Both the position numbers and the translations under genes were made by a program. Shown here piece after piece: positions 42,014 through 50,266 of a stretch of DNA of 64,000 bases. The notes beneath the pieces were generated by a model. The model made no database searches, was not told where the DNA came from, and saw only the letters and a program-made list of their open reading frames with translations. The DNA comes from Palsa-506 sp963707065 (lineage in GTDB: Bacteria; Actinomycetota; Actinomycetes; Streptosporangiales; Streptosporangiaceae), in assembly GCA_963707065.1 (NCBI GenBank), contig CAVPPJ010000053.1, positions 124,001 through 188,000 of the forward strand, given 5' to 3'. Within the stretch, counting starts at the first letter, position 1. Each line of letters opens with the position of its first letter.

Positions 42014-42451
42014 TTAGATTCGGCCGGCGTCAGTTACCTGACGGCCCGGCCAGACTCGGCGGATAAGCAGATACATCTCGCAGCCCAGGCAGAGGCCGAA
42101 GACTCCGTTGAGGAACGCGGCGATCAGGCCGGCCGCGGCGGCCGCCATGCCCAGCGCCGTCACTCCCGTCCCGTAGCCGATAACTCCGATAACGCTGATC
42201 AGCAGCCCGATGCCCTGCGCGAAGCGGGGCGGCGCCTCGGGCTCCAGTTCCTTCGGCGGCCCGAGCCGCGGCCTGACCAGCCAGCGGTAGAGCAGCCCGT
42301 ACGGGGATCTCCGCATGCCGAGCAGGCAGCCGGCCGCGAAGACGAGCCCTTGCGCGGCCAGCAGCCAGACGCTGCCGGTGATCAGGACGATCGCGAAGAC
42401 AACGAGGGTAATCAGCGCGCCGAAGCGCGGACCTCTCGGATCGATGTCCAT
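42014..42451 (-). CDS. DUF4395 membrane protein
   Basis: A 145-residue DUF4395-family membrane protein with four helices: DPRGPRFGALITLVVFAIV starts the first, and FLNGVFGLCLGCEMYLLIRR ends the core with a conserved CLGC motif that could bind a metal or form a disulfide. AAAGGG precedes the ATG. It is followed within 16 bases by sseA and preceded by a thioredoxin gene, an association repeatedly seen in actinomycetes that suggests a sulfur or disulfide function. Confidence 0.88.
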   Translation of the reverse strand: MDIDPRGPRFGALITLVVFAIVLITGSVWLLAAQGLVFAAGCLLGMRRSPYGLLYRWLVRPRLGPPKELEPEAPPRFAQGIGLLISVIGVIGYGTGVTALGMAAAAAGLIAAFLNGVFGLCLGCEMYLLIRRVWPGRQVTDAGRI

Positions 42452-42701
42452 CTGCGGTGTCCCTTTCAGCGGTGCTGACCCTAGATCGGTGCTAGTGCTA
42501 CCCGTCCCCCGCGCGCTCCCTAGCGGCCTCCCGCAGGCTATGCCCGGGCGTGCTGCCCGGCCAGTTGCCGGCCTGCCCGGACCGCTCCGGGGCCGTTATT
42601 GTCAGCTGTCGCAGCGGCAGAAATCTACCGCCCGCCGCCTGGTCAGCAGCGGGGTAAGGGCAACTACCTGCTTTTCCGATCTGATTACAGGATAATGCAC
42701 G

Positions 42702-43382
42702 TCAGGTCACCTCGCCCAGTGCCGCTATCACGTCGGCCTTGCGCGGCTGGCCGCTGGCCCGGTGCGCGATGCGGCCGTCCGGGCCAAGCACGAAGACGGT
42801 GGGCGTGCGGCGGACATCCAGCCGGCGAACGAGGTCCAGGTGGGATTCCGCGTCGATCTCCAGGTGCGCTACCCCGTCAGTCATCCCGGCCACCTCGGCC
42901 AGCACCCTCCTGGTGGCCCGGCACGGCGCGCAGAAGGCCGAGGAGAACTGCAGCAGCGTGGCCCGCGAGCCGAGCGGGCCGCCGAGTTCCGCATCGGTAA
43001 TGTCCGGCCCGGAACTCGTGACCCGCGAGCGCGGCTGGCGCCGGGCGACCCGGCCAGCGGCCGCCCGGCCAGCGGCTGGCCAGCCGACCCCTGGGTGGCC
43101 GGCGACTGCCTGGCCTGCGGTTTCCTGGCCTGCGGCTGCCTGGCCGGTGGCTGCCCGCTCAGGGGCTGCCTGGCCGGTGGCGGCCTGCTCAGCGGTGCGG
43201 CGGCCAGTAGCGGCGTTGCCATCAGCCGCCTCGCCGGCGGATCCCTCGGCCACGGCTGCCTGGCCGGCGATTGGCCTGCCGCCCGGGACCGGCCGCATCC
43301 TGCCGTTGCGCCGCCGCCAGATAAGCCCGGCCGCAGTCGCCACCGCGAGCGCGGCCACGCACACGATCAGGCCTGCCGTCAT
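42702..43382 (-). CDS. Membrane-anchored thioredoxin-domain protein
   Basis: A 226-residue protein with an N-terminal membrane helix (GLIVCVAALAVATAAGLIW), a long low-complexity Ala/Gly/Gln linker (about 35-115, ATGQAAxER/AxGQ pentamer-like repeats), and a C-terminal thioredoxin domain with LLQFSSAFCAPCRATRRVL (CAPC) and RRTPTVFVLGPDG (cis-proline). The active site should face outward if the helix is a signal anchor with N-in topology. It heads the DUF4395-sseA-DUF1416 row after a gap of about 250 bases in which I see no gene. Confidence 0.85.
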   Translation of the reverse strand: MTAGLIVCVAALAVATAAGLIWRRRNGRMRPVPGGRPIAGQAAVAEGSAGEAADGNAATGRRTAEQAATGQAAPERAATGQAAAGQETAGQAVAGHPGVGWPAAGRAAAGRVARRQPRSRVTSSGPDITDAELGGPLGSRATLLQFSSAFCAPCRATRRVLAEVAGMTDGVAHLEIDAESHLDLVRRLDVRRTPTVFVLGPDGRIAHRASGQPRKADVIAALGEVT

Positions 43383-43422
43383 GGCCTATAGAGCGCCGGC
43401 GCCCGCCGGGACATTCCCGGTA

Positions 43423-44120
43423 TCAGCTCGCCGGCACCGTGACGAGCACATGACCGCGGGAGATGACCTCGAAGCTGCGCACCTGCGTGGCCGGGAGCAA
43501 CGATGACGCGGGGTACCTCGCCGCACCCTGGCCGAGGATGGTCCAGCTGTCGACCTGCCATTTTCTCCCATGCGAGTCCACGACCCAGAACTGGCAGGTC
43601 GTTCCGCGGGGATCCCGGCTACCCACACCTGCATCTCGGTGCCCCACGACTTGCCGGCGTAGCTGACGATCGCGCTGACGCCCGTATGCGGGTTGCGCGC
43701 GCTCACCACCTCGGCTGCCTGGATCGTGGTGGCATGGTGCGGCTGCCCGCCAGGAGCGATGATGCGGGCGCCGACCGCGCCGCCGGCCACCGCAATGATG
43801 ATTGCCGCCGCGGCGGCGAGGATGCCGCTCCACCGGCGCGACGCCCGGCGCTCGGCCACCCGCTTGAGCAGCGAGTTCAGCAGTTCAGGCGGGGGCTGCG
43901 GGTCGTGCAGGTCCTCGCTGTGCAGGATCAGCCGCTCGGCTTCGCTGGCGGGCACCCGGCCGAGCAGGGCCGGCAGGCCAGCCAGGCCGGCCAGCTCCTC
44001 ACGGCAATCCGGGCAGGTGCTCAGATGAATGTCAACGACCGAGCGCTCGGCAGGGTCGATCGCCCCGACGACGTAGATGCCGAGCGCCTGACGGATGTCA
44101 CGGCAGGCCGGGCCGGTCAT
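43423..44120 (-). pseudogene. Zinc-containing anti-sigma factor, one-base break in the outer domain
   Basis: Membrane anti-sigma factor partner of the ECF sigma gene it overlaps (ATGA at 44117-44120). The N-terminus has the zinc anti-sigma motif HxxxCxxC in VDIHLSTCPDCREELAGLAG; one membrane helix follows (ILAAAAAIIIAVAGGAVGA), then an outer domain. After EMQVWVAGIPA the frame is lost; adding one G near 43604 gives GTTCQFWVVDSHGRKWQVDS, continuing to a stop at 43423 (232 residues). The arrangement resembles RskA/RslA-type regulators. Probably an indel error in a G-run. Confidence 0.85.
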
Positions 44121-44716
44121 GGCGCAAGCCCCCGTTCCTCTAGTGCGAGCTTCAGCGCCCGGAGCGCGTAGAACGTCCGGGACTTGACGGTGCCGGCCGG
44201 TATGCCGAGCACAACGGCCGCCTCCGCAACGGAGCGGCCCCGGTAGTAGGTCTCCAGCAGGACTCCGCGATGCTCGGGCCGCAGCGTCTTCAGCGCATCC
44301 GCCACGGCCCACGACTCAAGGGCGCGGTCGGCCTCGTCCGGCGCCGGGATCAGCTCCAGCGCGGCCTCGCCGACCTCGTGCGGCCGCGCCCGCCTGGCCC
44401 GATAGGCATCCACGGCCAGATTGCGCGCCACCGCGAAAAGCCACGGCCGGGCCGGCCGCTCGGCGATGGCATCCGGATGCAGCCACGCCCGCAGCAGCGT
44501 CTCCTGCACGATGTCCTCGGCGCGCTGCCGGTCGCCGCTGGTTAGGTGCAGCGCGTACCTGAGCAACGGGCCAGCGTGCTCAGCGTAAAGCGTGCGCACC
44601 AAAGCCTCGTCGGAGACCGGTCCCTGCGGTCCCCGGCGACCCGTACTGCTCCGGCCAGCCACACTTAGGAAACGTCCGGCTCGGCCCGATGGTTCACCCG
44701 TCCTCCCGCGTTTCAT
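44117..44716 (-). CDS. ECF RNA polymerase sigma factor (SigL-like)
   Basis: A 199-residue ECF sigma factor. Region 2 has LLRYALHLTSGDRQRAEDIVQ and RPARPWLFAVARNLAVDAYR; region 4 has LRPEHRGVLLETYYRGRSVA followed by VLGIPAGTVKSRTFYALRAL. The first 33 residues are a basic extension, so the true start may lie further in. It overlaps the zinc anti-sigma gene, which should hold it inactive at the membrane. The order and the words used are near those of mycobacterial SigL/SigK-type systems. Confidence 0.92.
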   Translation of the reverse strand: MKRGRTGEPSGRAGRFLSVAGRSSTGRRGPQGPVSDEALVRTLYAEHAGPLLRYALHLTSGDRQRAEDIVQETLLRAWLHPDAIAERPARPWLFAVARNLAVDAYRARRARPHEVGEAALELIPAPDEADRALESWAVADALKTLRPEHRGVLLETYYRGRSVAEAAVVLGIPAGTVKSRTFYALRALKLALEERGLAP

Positions 44717-44736
44717 CGCGACGGGCGGCCTGACCT

Positions 44737-44758
44737 GCGGCGGCGCGCGGGCCGCCGC
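44737..44758. terminator. Hairpin after the MoaD-like gene
   Basis: GCGGCGGC (44737-44744), loop GCGCGG, GCCGCCGC (44751-44758). It sits just past the stop of the minus-strand MoaD-like gene, before the sigma gene's start. Confidence 0.55.
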
Positions 44759-44761
44759 GCG

Positions 44762-45022
44762 CTATCCGCCAGCAAAGGGAGGTAGCACCTCGATCACGGA
44801 CGCGTCGTACAGCATCACTGCGTCCGGGGCGCGGACCCCGACCGGATTGCCGTCGATCAGGAACGATGAGCGGGCGAGTACCGCACGGAACACCGAGTCC
44901 TGGCCCGCGCTGGCGCCGGCCGCCGACAGCGCGCCGGCCAGCGTGTCCGCGGCAATGGTCTCCTCGGCGATCCCCGCCGCCTCCTTGGCCGCGGCCCAGT
45001 AGCGGAGCGTCACTATGGCCAT
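44762..45022 (-). CDS. MoaD/ThiS-family sulfur-carrier protein
   Basis: An 86-residue ubiquitin-fold protein ending in the diglycine tail VIEVLPPFAGG that is adenylated and thiocarboxylated in MoaD and ThiS. VTLRYWAAAKEAAGI is the first strand and helix typical of MoaD. Whether it serves molybdopterin or another pathway is open because no moaE or moeB lies nearby. GAGG lies shortly before the ATG. Divergent from glnR across about 110 bases. Confidence 0.88.
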   Translation of the reverse strand: MAIVTLRYWAAAKEAAGIAEETIAADTLAGALSAAGASAGQDSVFRAVLARSSFLIDGNPVGVRAPDAVMLYDASVIEVLPPFAGG

Positions 45023-45131
45023 ATCAGCTATCCTCGCTCATAGGCGAGTCCGGGCAACGCCGCCCTGGGTCCTCGCGGGTGCCGGTGGGCAGCTTGCCGT
45101 GGACGGCACCGCGGACCGGAGGTGGCGACGG

Positions 45132-45941
45132 TTGAGCGACGTGCTCCTGCTGACTGGCGCGCCGGAGTCGTCTGCCGACATCCTGCCTTCCCTGGGCCTG
45201 CTGCCGCATGCGGTCCGGCTGGCGCCGGCCGAGGCTGCCTCGGCGACCGGCGGTCCGCCCGCTGACGTGATGCTGATTGACGCACGTCGTGATCTTATGC
45301 AGGCCAAGAGCCTGGTGCGACAACTGCGCGGGGCCGGCCTTGAGGTGCCCATCCTCGCCGTGGTGGCCGAAGGCGGCTGGGCGGCCGTCACCGCTGACTG
45401 GGGCGCGGACGACGTGATCTTGCATACCGCGGGCCCCGGCGAGGTCGACGCGAGGCTCCGGCTGGCTATCGGCCGCCGGACAGTCTCTGTGCTGGCCGCC
45501 GCCGGCGAGATCCGCCGCGGCGATCTCGTCATCGACGAAGCCAGCTACCTGGCCCGGCTGCGCGGCCGCACGCTGGACCTGACCTTCAAGGAATTCGAGC
45601 TGCTGAAGTTCCTCGCCCAGCACCCGGCCCGGGTGTTCACCAGGTCGCAGTTGCTCCAGGAGGTATGGGGCTATGACTACTTCGGCGGAACTCGCACGGT
45701 CGACGTGCATGTCCGCAGGCTGCGGGCCAAGCTCGGCGTCGAGCACGAGTTGCTGATCGGGACCGTCCGCAACGTCGGGTACCGTTTTGTCCCGTCCCAG
45801 GGCAAGACCGATGCCCGCGGGGCACCGGCCGGTGCATCCGGCGAGCCGGATGCGGACGCCGGCCAGGCGGGCCGGGAAAGCCGGGCGGCGGCCGGCGGAG
45901 TTACGCGGAGGGGGTCCAGCCCTGCACACGCCAGCAGATAA
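45132..45941 (+). CDS. glnR: Nitrogen-response regulator GlnR (OmpR-type, orphan)
   Basis: Global activator/repressor of nitrogen assimilation genes in actinomycetes, active without a partner kinase. The atypical receiver (VLLLTGAPESSADILPSLGL, then VMLIDARRDLMQAKSLVRQL) lacks the usual acidic pocket; the winged-helix output domain has LDLTFKEFELLKFLAQHPAR and EVWGYDYFGGTRTVDVHVRR. The TTG at 45132 is chosen because it begins the GlnR N-terminus and GGAGG is 9 bases upstream; GTG 45141 is possible. A roughly 45-residue disordered tail follows the DNA-binding domain. It lies 33 bases before mshD, a pairing also seen in mycobacteria. Confidence 0.93.
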   Translation: MSDVLLLTGAPESSADILPSLGLLPHAVRLAPAEAASATGGPPADVMLIDARRDLMQAKSLVRQLRGAGLEVPILAVVAEGGWAAVTADWGADDVILHTAGPGEVDARLRLAIGRRTVSVLAAAGEIRRGDLVIDEASYLARLRGRTLDLTFKEFELLKFLAQHPARVFTRSQLLQEVWGYDYFGGTRTVDVHVRRLRAKLGVEHELLIGTVRNVGYRFVPSQGKTDARGAPAGASGEPDADAGQAGRESRAAAGGVTRRGSSPAHASR

Positions 45942-45974
45942 CGCACCGGGCCCAGCCGGGCCAGCGCCGGCGGC

Positions 45975-47185
45975 ATGAGCACCGGCGTTCCCGGAACGAT
46001 CACCGGTGCTCCCGGAACCAGTACCGGCTCGCGGGAGCTCAGCGTCCGCGGGCGGATCTCCGAGTCCGAGGCCGCGGCGGTGCTGGCGCTCGTCAGCGCG
46101 GCCACCGAGGAGGATGGCGTCGGGCCGCTCTCCGAGCACGTCATGCTGCACCTGAGGTATGGCGGCGACCCCCGGGCACGCAATCTGCTGCTCTACGACC
46201 AGCGGGAACTGGCCGGCTACGCGCACCTGGACCCGACCGATCCGGTCGAGGGCCCGAGCGGCGAGCTGGTGATCCATCCCGCGCACCGCGGCCAGGGGAT
46301 GGGCCTTGAACTCACCCGCGCCCTGGTGGCCGAGGCCGGCGACCAGCCGCTCCGGCTATGGGCGCACGGCGATCTGCCGGCCGCGGCCAGGCTCGCGACC
46401 GCGGCGGGTTTCGGCCGGGTCCGGGCACTGTGGCAGATGCGGCGCTCGCTGCAGGCCAGGCTCGGCCGCCCCCAGCTTGCGGACGGCCTCACCATCCGCA
46501 CCTTCGAGGTCGGCCGCGATGAGGACCAGTGGCTCGCGGTCAACAGCAAGGCCTTCTCCCGTCATCCTGAGCAGGGCGCATGGACCCGGGTGGACCTGGA
46601 CCAGCGCGAGCGGGAACCGTGGTTCGACCCGGACGGCTTCTTCCTGGCTGAGCGCGGAGGGAAGATCGTCGGGTTTCACTGGACCAAGATCCATGGCCGC
46701 GCCGAGGAAACAGCGGGTCACTCTGGTCCAGGCCAGGTCGCCGGGGAAACGGCGGGTCACCTGGCCCAGGCCAGGCCGCCGGGGAAACGGCGGGTCACGC
46801 TGGCCCAGGCCAGGCCGCCGAGGAGATGCCAGGCCATCACGGCCCGGGCCAGGTCGTCGCTCACAGCGCGGAACAGCCGGCTGCCCAGCGCCAGGAAGGG
46901 GCGGCTGGCCCCGGCGGCGGGACGACGGACCACGGCCACGAGCCGATCGGCGAGGTCTACGTCGTCGGGGTCGATCCGGCCGAGCGCGGCACCGGCCTCG
47001 GCCGCGCGCTGACCGTGATCGGGCTTCGCTACCTGCGCTCCCGCGGCTTGTTCCAGGTCATGCTGTACGTGGATGAGACCAATATCGCGGCGATCAGGCT
47101 GTACGAGTCCCTCGGATTCACGCACTGGGACACGGACGTCATGTTCTCAACGCAAGCAGCTTCAGCTTCGCACAGCGCTTCCTGA
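45975..47185 (+). pseudogene. mshD: Mycothiol synthase MshD, with inserted 13-residue repeats and a one-base break
   Basis: Acetylates Cys-GlcN-Ins to give mycothiol, the actinobacterial low-molecular-weight thiol. Two GNAT domains: the first (GELVIHPAHRGQGMGLELTR) degenerate as in the family, the second with GEVYVVGVDPAERGTGLGRA and VMLYVDETNIAAIRLYESLG. Between FHWTKIHG and EPIGEVYVVGV, where homologues have a few residues, about 75 residues are inserted, mostly four 39-bp repeats. Repeat 2 has 38 bases, which shifts the frame by one; adding one base at about 46760 joins both halves (403 residues). As given, the first frame ends at 47012 with nonsense. The start ATG at 45975 follows glnR closely. 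Confidence 0.88.
46701..46855. repeat. 39-bp tandem repeat, four copies, inside mshD
   Basis: Units at 46701-46739, 46740-46777 (38 bases), 46778-46816 and 46817-46855. Core GCCGGGGAAACGGCGGGTCA then CTGGCCCAGGCCAGGCC. Units 2 and 3 are identical apart from the one missing base. In the corrected frame each unit encodes A(G/E)ETAGHxGPGQ(A/V). Divergence rises toward both ends, as in an array growing by slippage. Confidence 0.88.
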
Positions 47186-47201
47186 GTCGCTTCCTGAGTC
47201 G

Positions 47202-47291
47202 TAAGGGCTCCCCGAGCCGTAAGGGCTCCCCGAGCCGTCCCGGCTGCCCGAGCCGTCCCGGCTGCCCGAGCCGTCCCGGCTGCCCGAGGTG
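47202..47291. repeat. 18-bp tandem repeat, five copies, after mshD
   Basis: Two copies of TAAGGGCTCCCCGAGCCG are followed by three of TCCCGGCTGCCCGAGCCG (the last diverged). Two 12-base CTTCCTGAGTCG units come before. The remaining 47292-47599 stretch has a duplicated GGTGGCGCGTTACGGA (about 47411 and 47434) and TGAC-rich short repeats, but no gene that I can support. Confidence 0.75.
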
Positions 47292-47599
47292 TCCGGCCAA
47301 CCACGACCGGTGCCAGATTCCGCCCGGTGCCCGGTTCGATTCCGATACGGGTTAGGAAAAAGCCGGTTCCTGCCGGACAAAACTTAACCGCTGCGGAGGT
47401 CCCGCCTTCGGTGGCGCGTTACGGACCCTACGGTGGCGCGTTACGGAGCCTTCGGGTCCGCTGCGATGTCATTCGGGCTGCTCCTGCGTGGCTGGCAGTG
47501 GCTAGGCACGCGTAAGTGACTGAGGTGACTGGAGTGCCTGAAGTGACCGGGCTGACGAGGGTCAGAATCTGACGAGGGTCGGTAATTACGCGACCAGGC

Positions 47600-47833
47600 T
47601 CAGCTGACGGCTGGCAGCACGGCGATGGGGGGCAGCGCGGTCTCCGCGCCGCGGAACTGATCCGGCCGGACCGGGAGGCGCCCGGCTATCGGCAGCAGGC
47701 CGAGCACCTCGTCGATTTCGTCATCGGTCAGCGGCCGGTCGCTCGCCGCGACAGCGCTGAGCATTTCCGCATACAGCTCGATCTCATCGAGTGCCACCCG
47801 GTCGTGGACGCGTAGGTCGACGTAGTCGCGCAT
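47600..47833 (-). CDS. Small conserved-looking acidic protein, unknown function
   Basis: A 77-residue protein from an ATG at 47833 with GGGAGG 8 bases upstream. The N-terminal half is helical and acidic (VALDEIELYAEMLSAVAASD, PLTDDEIDEVLGL), the rest Pro-rich. It resembles small actinobacterial proteins of unknown role that carry a LTxDEIDxxLG motif. The real start is supported by the ribosome site. No neighbour explains it. Confidence 0.65.
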   Translation of the reverse strand: MRDYVDLRVHDRVALDEIELYAEMLSAVAASDRPLTDDEIDEVLGLLPIAGRLPVRPDQFRGAETALPPIAVLPAVS

Positions 47834-47957
47834 CGCATCCACCTCCCGCAGCTGGGTAGTCACGCCGGAACTTGCTATCAGGTTACGACGCGGGCCCATG
47901 ACCCCGCATGACCCATCAGGATCATTTTGGGACCACCTTCTGGCCTTCTTGTGCCAG

Positions 47958-48124
47958 GTGCTCCCCGGACGACATGGCCCGGTGCTCCCGCACGAGGTGG
48001 GCCCGGTGCTCCCGCACGAGGTGAGCCCGGTGCTCCCGCACGAGGTGGGCCCGGTGCTCCCGGATGACGTAGGCCCGTGCTCCCGGACGAGGTGGGCCCG
48101 GTGCTCCCGGATGGCTTCGGTGCG
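47958..48124. repeat. 24-bp tandem repeat, seven copies
   Basis: The unit GTGCTCCCGCACGAGGTGGG plus CCCG repeats at 47958, 47982, 48006, 48030, 48054, 48078 (23 bases) and 48101; copies 2-4 are nearly identical, the outer ones diverged. It fills most of the gap 47834-48196 between the small acidic protein and the carbonic-anhydrase-like gene. The period is a multiple of 3 but no frame across it has a credible start and family. Confidence 0.82.
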
Positions 48125-48196
48125 CCAACTGCGCAGACCGCGGATTCCGGCATGCGGCGAAGTTCCGCTTTTCGCTACCGCGTACCGGGCTTTCAG

Positions 48197-48769
48197 CTAT
48201 CCGGGGGTCTCGCGCCACGACGCGGTGCGGTGCCGTGCAGCGCGGTCGACGTAATGGGCGGCGGTATGCGCGAAGCCCATCCGGTCCTCGTCGGTGAGCT
48301 CGCGCACGACCCGGCCGGGCACTCCGGCGAAGAGAACGCCGGCCGGCACGGTCACGGACGGCAGGACGACTGCGCCGGCCGCGACGAGAGCGCCGGCGCC
48401 GACCCGGGCCCGGCCGAGCACGATGGCGCCGACGCCAATCAGGGCACCGGCCTCCACCCGCGCACCGTGCACCATGGCCCGGTGACCGAGGCTTACCCGC
48501 TCAGCCAGCTGCACCGGCTCGCCATCGTCGGTGTGCAGGCAGCAGTGGTCCTGGATATTGCACTCCGGGCCAACCACGATCTCGTCCTCGTCGGCCCGGA
48601 GCACTGCCCCGTACCAGACACTGGCCGACCGGCCCAGGGTCACCTTGCCCACCAGCACCGCGCCGGGCGCGATCCAGGCGCTGGGATGGATAGTGGGTGC
48701 GGCCCCGTCCACCGTCCCGATCAGGCCCACGGCTCCGACCCCTCTCTGGCCGCCGGGCGGTACCGCCAT
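48197..48769 (-). CDS. Gamma-carbonic-anhydrase-like hexapeptide-repeat protein
   Basis: Left-handed beta-helix protein of 190 residues: APTIHPSAWIAPGAVLVGKV, SVWYGAVLRADEDEIVVGPE, CNIQDHCCLHTDDGEPVQLA, VSLGHRAMVHGARVEAGALI. The histidines that bind metal in gamma carbonic anhydrases are present (HTDDG, LGHRAMVHG). Many such proteins bind zinc but show little activity. The start is uncertain because the first 20 residues lie before the fold; the tail (AAHYVDRAARHR) is helical. Confidence 0.9.
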   Translation of the reverse strand: MAVPPGGQRGVGAVGLIGTVDGAAPTIHPSAWIAPGAVLVGKVTLGRSASVWYGAVLRADEDEIVVGPECNIQDHCCLHTDDGEPVQLAERVSLGHRAMVHGARVEAGALIGVGAIVLGRARVGAGALVAAGAVVLPSVTVPAGVLFAGVPGRVVRELTDEDRMGFAHTAAHYVDRAARHRTASWRETPG

Positions 48770-48800
48770 CGCGGTCGCTGCCGATCATCATCGAGCGGCT

Positions 48801-48895
48801 GTCACATGATGGCAGCCGCCCGGCATCATCATGTGACGGGGTGGCAGCCGCCCGGCGGCATCATCATGTGAGAGGATGGCAGTCGCCCGGTGCCG
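48801..48895. promoter_or_regulatory. Repeated CATGTGA dyads in the gap before the DivIVA-like gene
   Basis: GTCACATGAT (48801-48810) and its exact complement ATCATGTGAC (48828-48837) are 17 bases apart; a third ATCATCATGTGAG copy follows near 48860. Each is followed by the same TGGCAGCCGCCCGGC block, so the array is about 2.7 copies of a 35-base repeat. It lies just upstream of the carbonic-anhydrase-like gene (minus strand). The rest of 48770-49161 shows no gene. Confidence 0.5.
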
Positions 48896-49161
48896 TACTT
48901 TTGTGCGATTTGTTGTTCTCGCAGAAACGGGACAAATTAGGATACTCGGCCGTTTCGGTTGCGCGCGAGGGTGCTTCGGGACAAGAGTCATGCCCGTTAT
49001 CCCTAGCCAAGCACGCGCGACCCGCGGCCCGGCACACACGTAGCCGCAACGGGTGGCCAGCCGACCAGTAACCCCGCAGACCCAGCCCGCGCCACTGACT
49101 GTGGCACGGCCAGCCCAGCCGGCCCAAACGTGGGTCTGCCTGACCCACGACGGGTGACACT

Positions 49162-50154
49162 ATGACCGACCAGACTGATCTGCTTTCCGATCTTGGCCAG
49201 GAAGACACGTTCGAAAAGGAAATGCGGGGCTACAGTCGCCGGCAGGTCGACGAGTTCGTGGCTCGCTCGCGCAGCCAGACCAGGGATCTCGAAGAGCAGC
49301 TGTCTCGTTCGCTGGATGAGATCGAGCGGCTCCGGCTCGAGCTTTCATCTGCCCGCCAGGCCGCGGGCGGCAAGCCCGCATACGAGGAAATCAGCGAGCG
49401 GATGGGGCAGATCCTCAAGCTTGCTGATGACGAGGCCAAGGCGGAGAAGAACCGCGCACAGGACGAAATCTCCAAGATCCGCAGCGAGGCGAAGCAGGAG
49501 ACCGAGAAGTTCAGGGCGGAGGCCCGGGAGCAGTCGGACCGCATGCTGAGCGCCGCCCAGGAGCAGGCGGAGCACGCCATTGCGTCGGCCCGGACGGAGG
49601 CCGAGAAGACCCGGAGCTCCGCGCGCAATGAGGCGGAACGGTCCATTGCCGACGCGCATAAGCAGTCGGAGCATGCCATAGCCACCGCCAAGGCGCAGGC
49701 CAAGCAGCAGCTCGACGAGGCCACCGCCCGCGCCACCGCGATCCACGACGGCGCCGAGCGCCGGCTGAATCTGCTGACTTCGCGGCACACTGAGGCGATC
49801 AGGCGGCTGACCGAGATCCGTGACGTGGTCACGACCCTGGTGGCCGGCGAGGCTGCCCGCGGCTCGATGGAGGAAGAAGTCGCGAAATCAGTCGCCAACG
49901 CCATCGCGGGCGGGAATGGCGGCGCGGCAGAAGGCAGGCACGCCCCCGGGACGGCCGCGGCGCCTGCAGCGCGTGGCCGCGGTCCCGCTGCGGAGCAGGC
50001 CAAGGTACAGCCAGCGGTGGCCGCCAAGGCGACCACGCGCGCGAACCACGGCCAGGGCGACGGGCAGCAACTAACGACCCCGGCCAGGACCGCAACCACT
50101 CAGCACGCAGAGCGCGACGGCCAGCCCGACGCGGATAGCCAGCCAGGCACCTGA
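49162..50154 (+). CDS. DivIVA-domain-like coiled-coil protein
   Basis: A 330-residue protein with a DivIVA-type N-terminus (MRGYSRRQVDEFVARSRSQT) followed by a long, regular coiled coil to about residue 230 (repeated EAxxxA/EQAEHAIASAR patterns), then an Ala/Gly/Gln-rich disordered tail. Such proteins in actinomycetes (polarisome or filament-like coiled-coil proteins, sometimes mislabelled cellulose-binding) organise cell poles. The exact class, DivIVA, Scy-like or FilP-like, cannot be decided. A 31-base perfect terminator lies between it and the convergent ppx gene. Confidence 0.82.
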   Translation: MTDQTDLLSDLGQEDTFEKEMRGYSRRQVDEFVARSRSQTRDLEEQLSRSLDEIERLRLELSSARQAAGGKPAYEEISERMGQILKLADDEAKAEKNRAQDEISKIRSEAKQETEKFRAEAREQSDRMLSAAQEQAEHAIASARTEAEKTRSSARNEAERSIADAHKQSEHAIATAKAQAKQQLDEATARATAIHDGAERRLNLLTSRHTEAIRRLTEIRDVVTTLVAGEAARGSMEEEVAKSVANAIAGGNGGAAEGRHAPGTAAAPAARGRGPAAEQAKVQPAVAAKATTRANHGQGDGQQLTTPARTATTQHAERDGQPDADSQPGT

Positions 50155-50184
50155 GGCCGTAGCCCCCGACCGCAGGACCGGGGC

Positions 50185-50215
50185 GGCGGACCCGCTGCTC
50201 AGCAGCGGGTCCGCC
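50185..50215. terminator. Bidirectional terminator (15-base arms around a single base)
   Basis: GGCGGACCCGCTGCT, C, AGCAGCGGGTCCGCC: a perfect inverted repeat between the convergent DivIVA-like and ppx/gppA-type genes, followed by GTCTT on the plus strand. Confidence 0.9.
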
Positions 50216-50266
50216 GTCTTCCGGCGTCTGCCAGGCGCTTCGGGCTGGGGGCTATTCCGCCGAGGA

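Noticed and set aside
47958..48124. CRISPR array
   Set aside because: The units are contiguous tandem copies without unique spacers, and no cas gene is present.
47878..48153. Collagen-like protein on the minus strand (GAPGPPRAGAPG)
   Set aside because: The period is 8 residues, so the Gly-X-Y register is not kept, and no ribosome site or signal was found.
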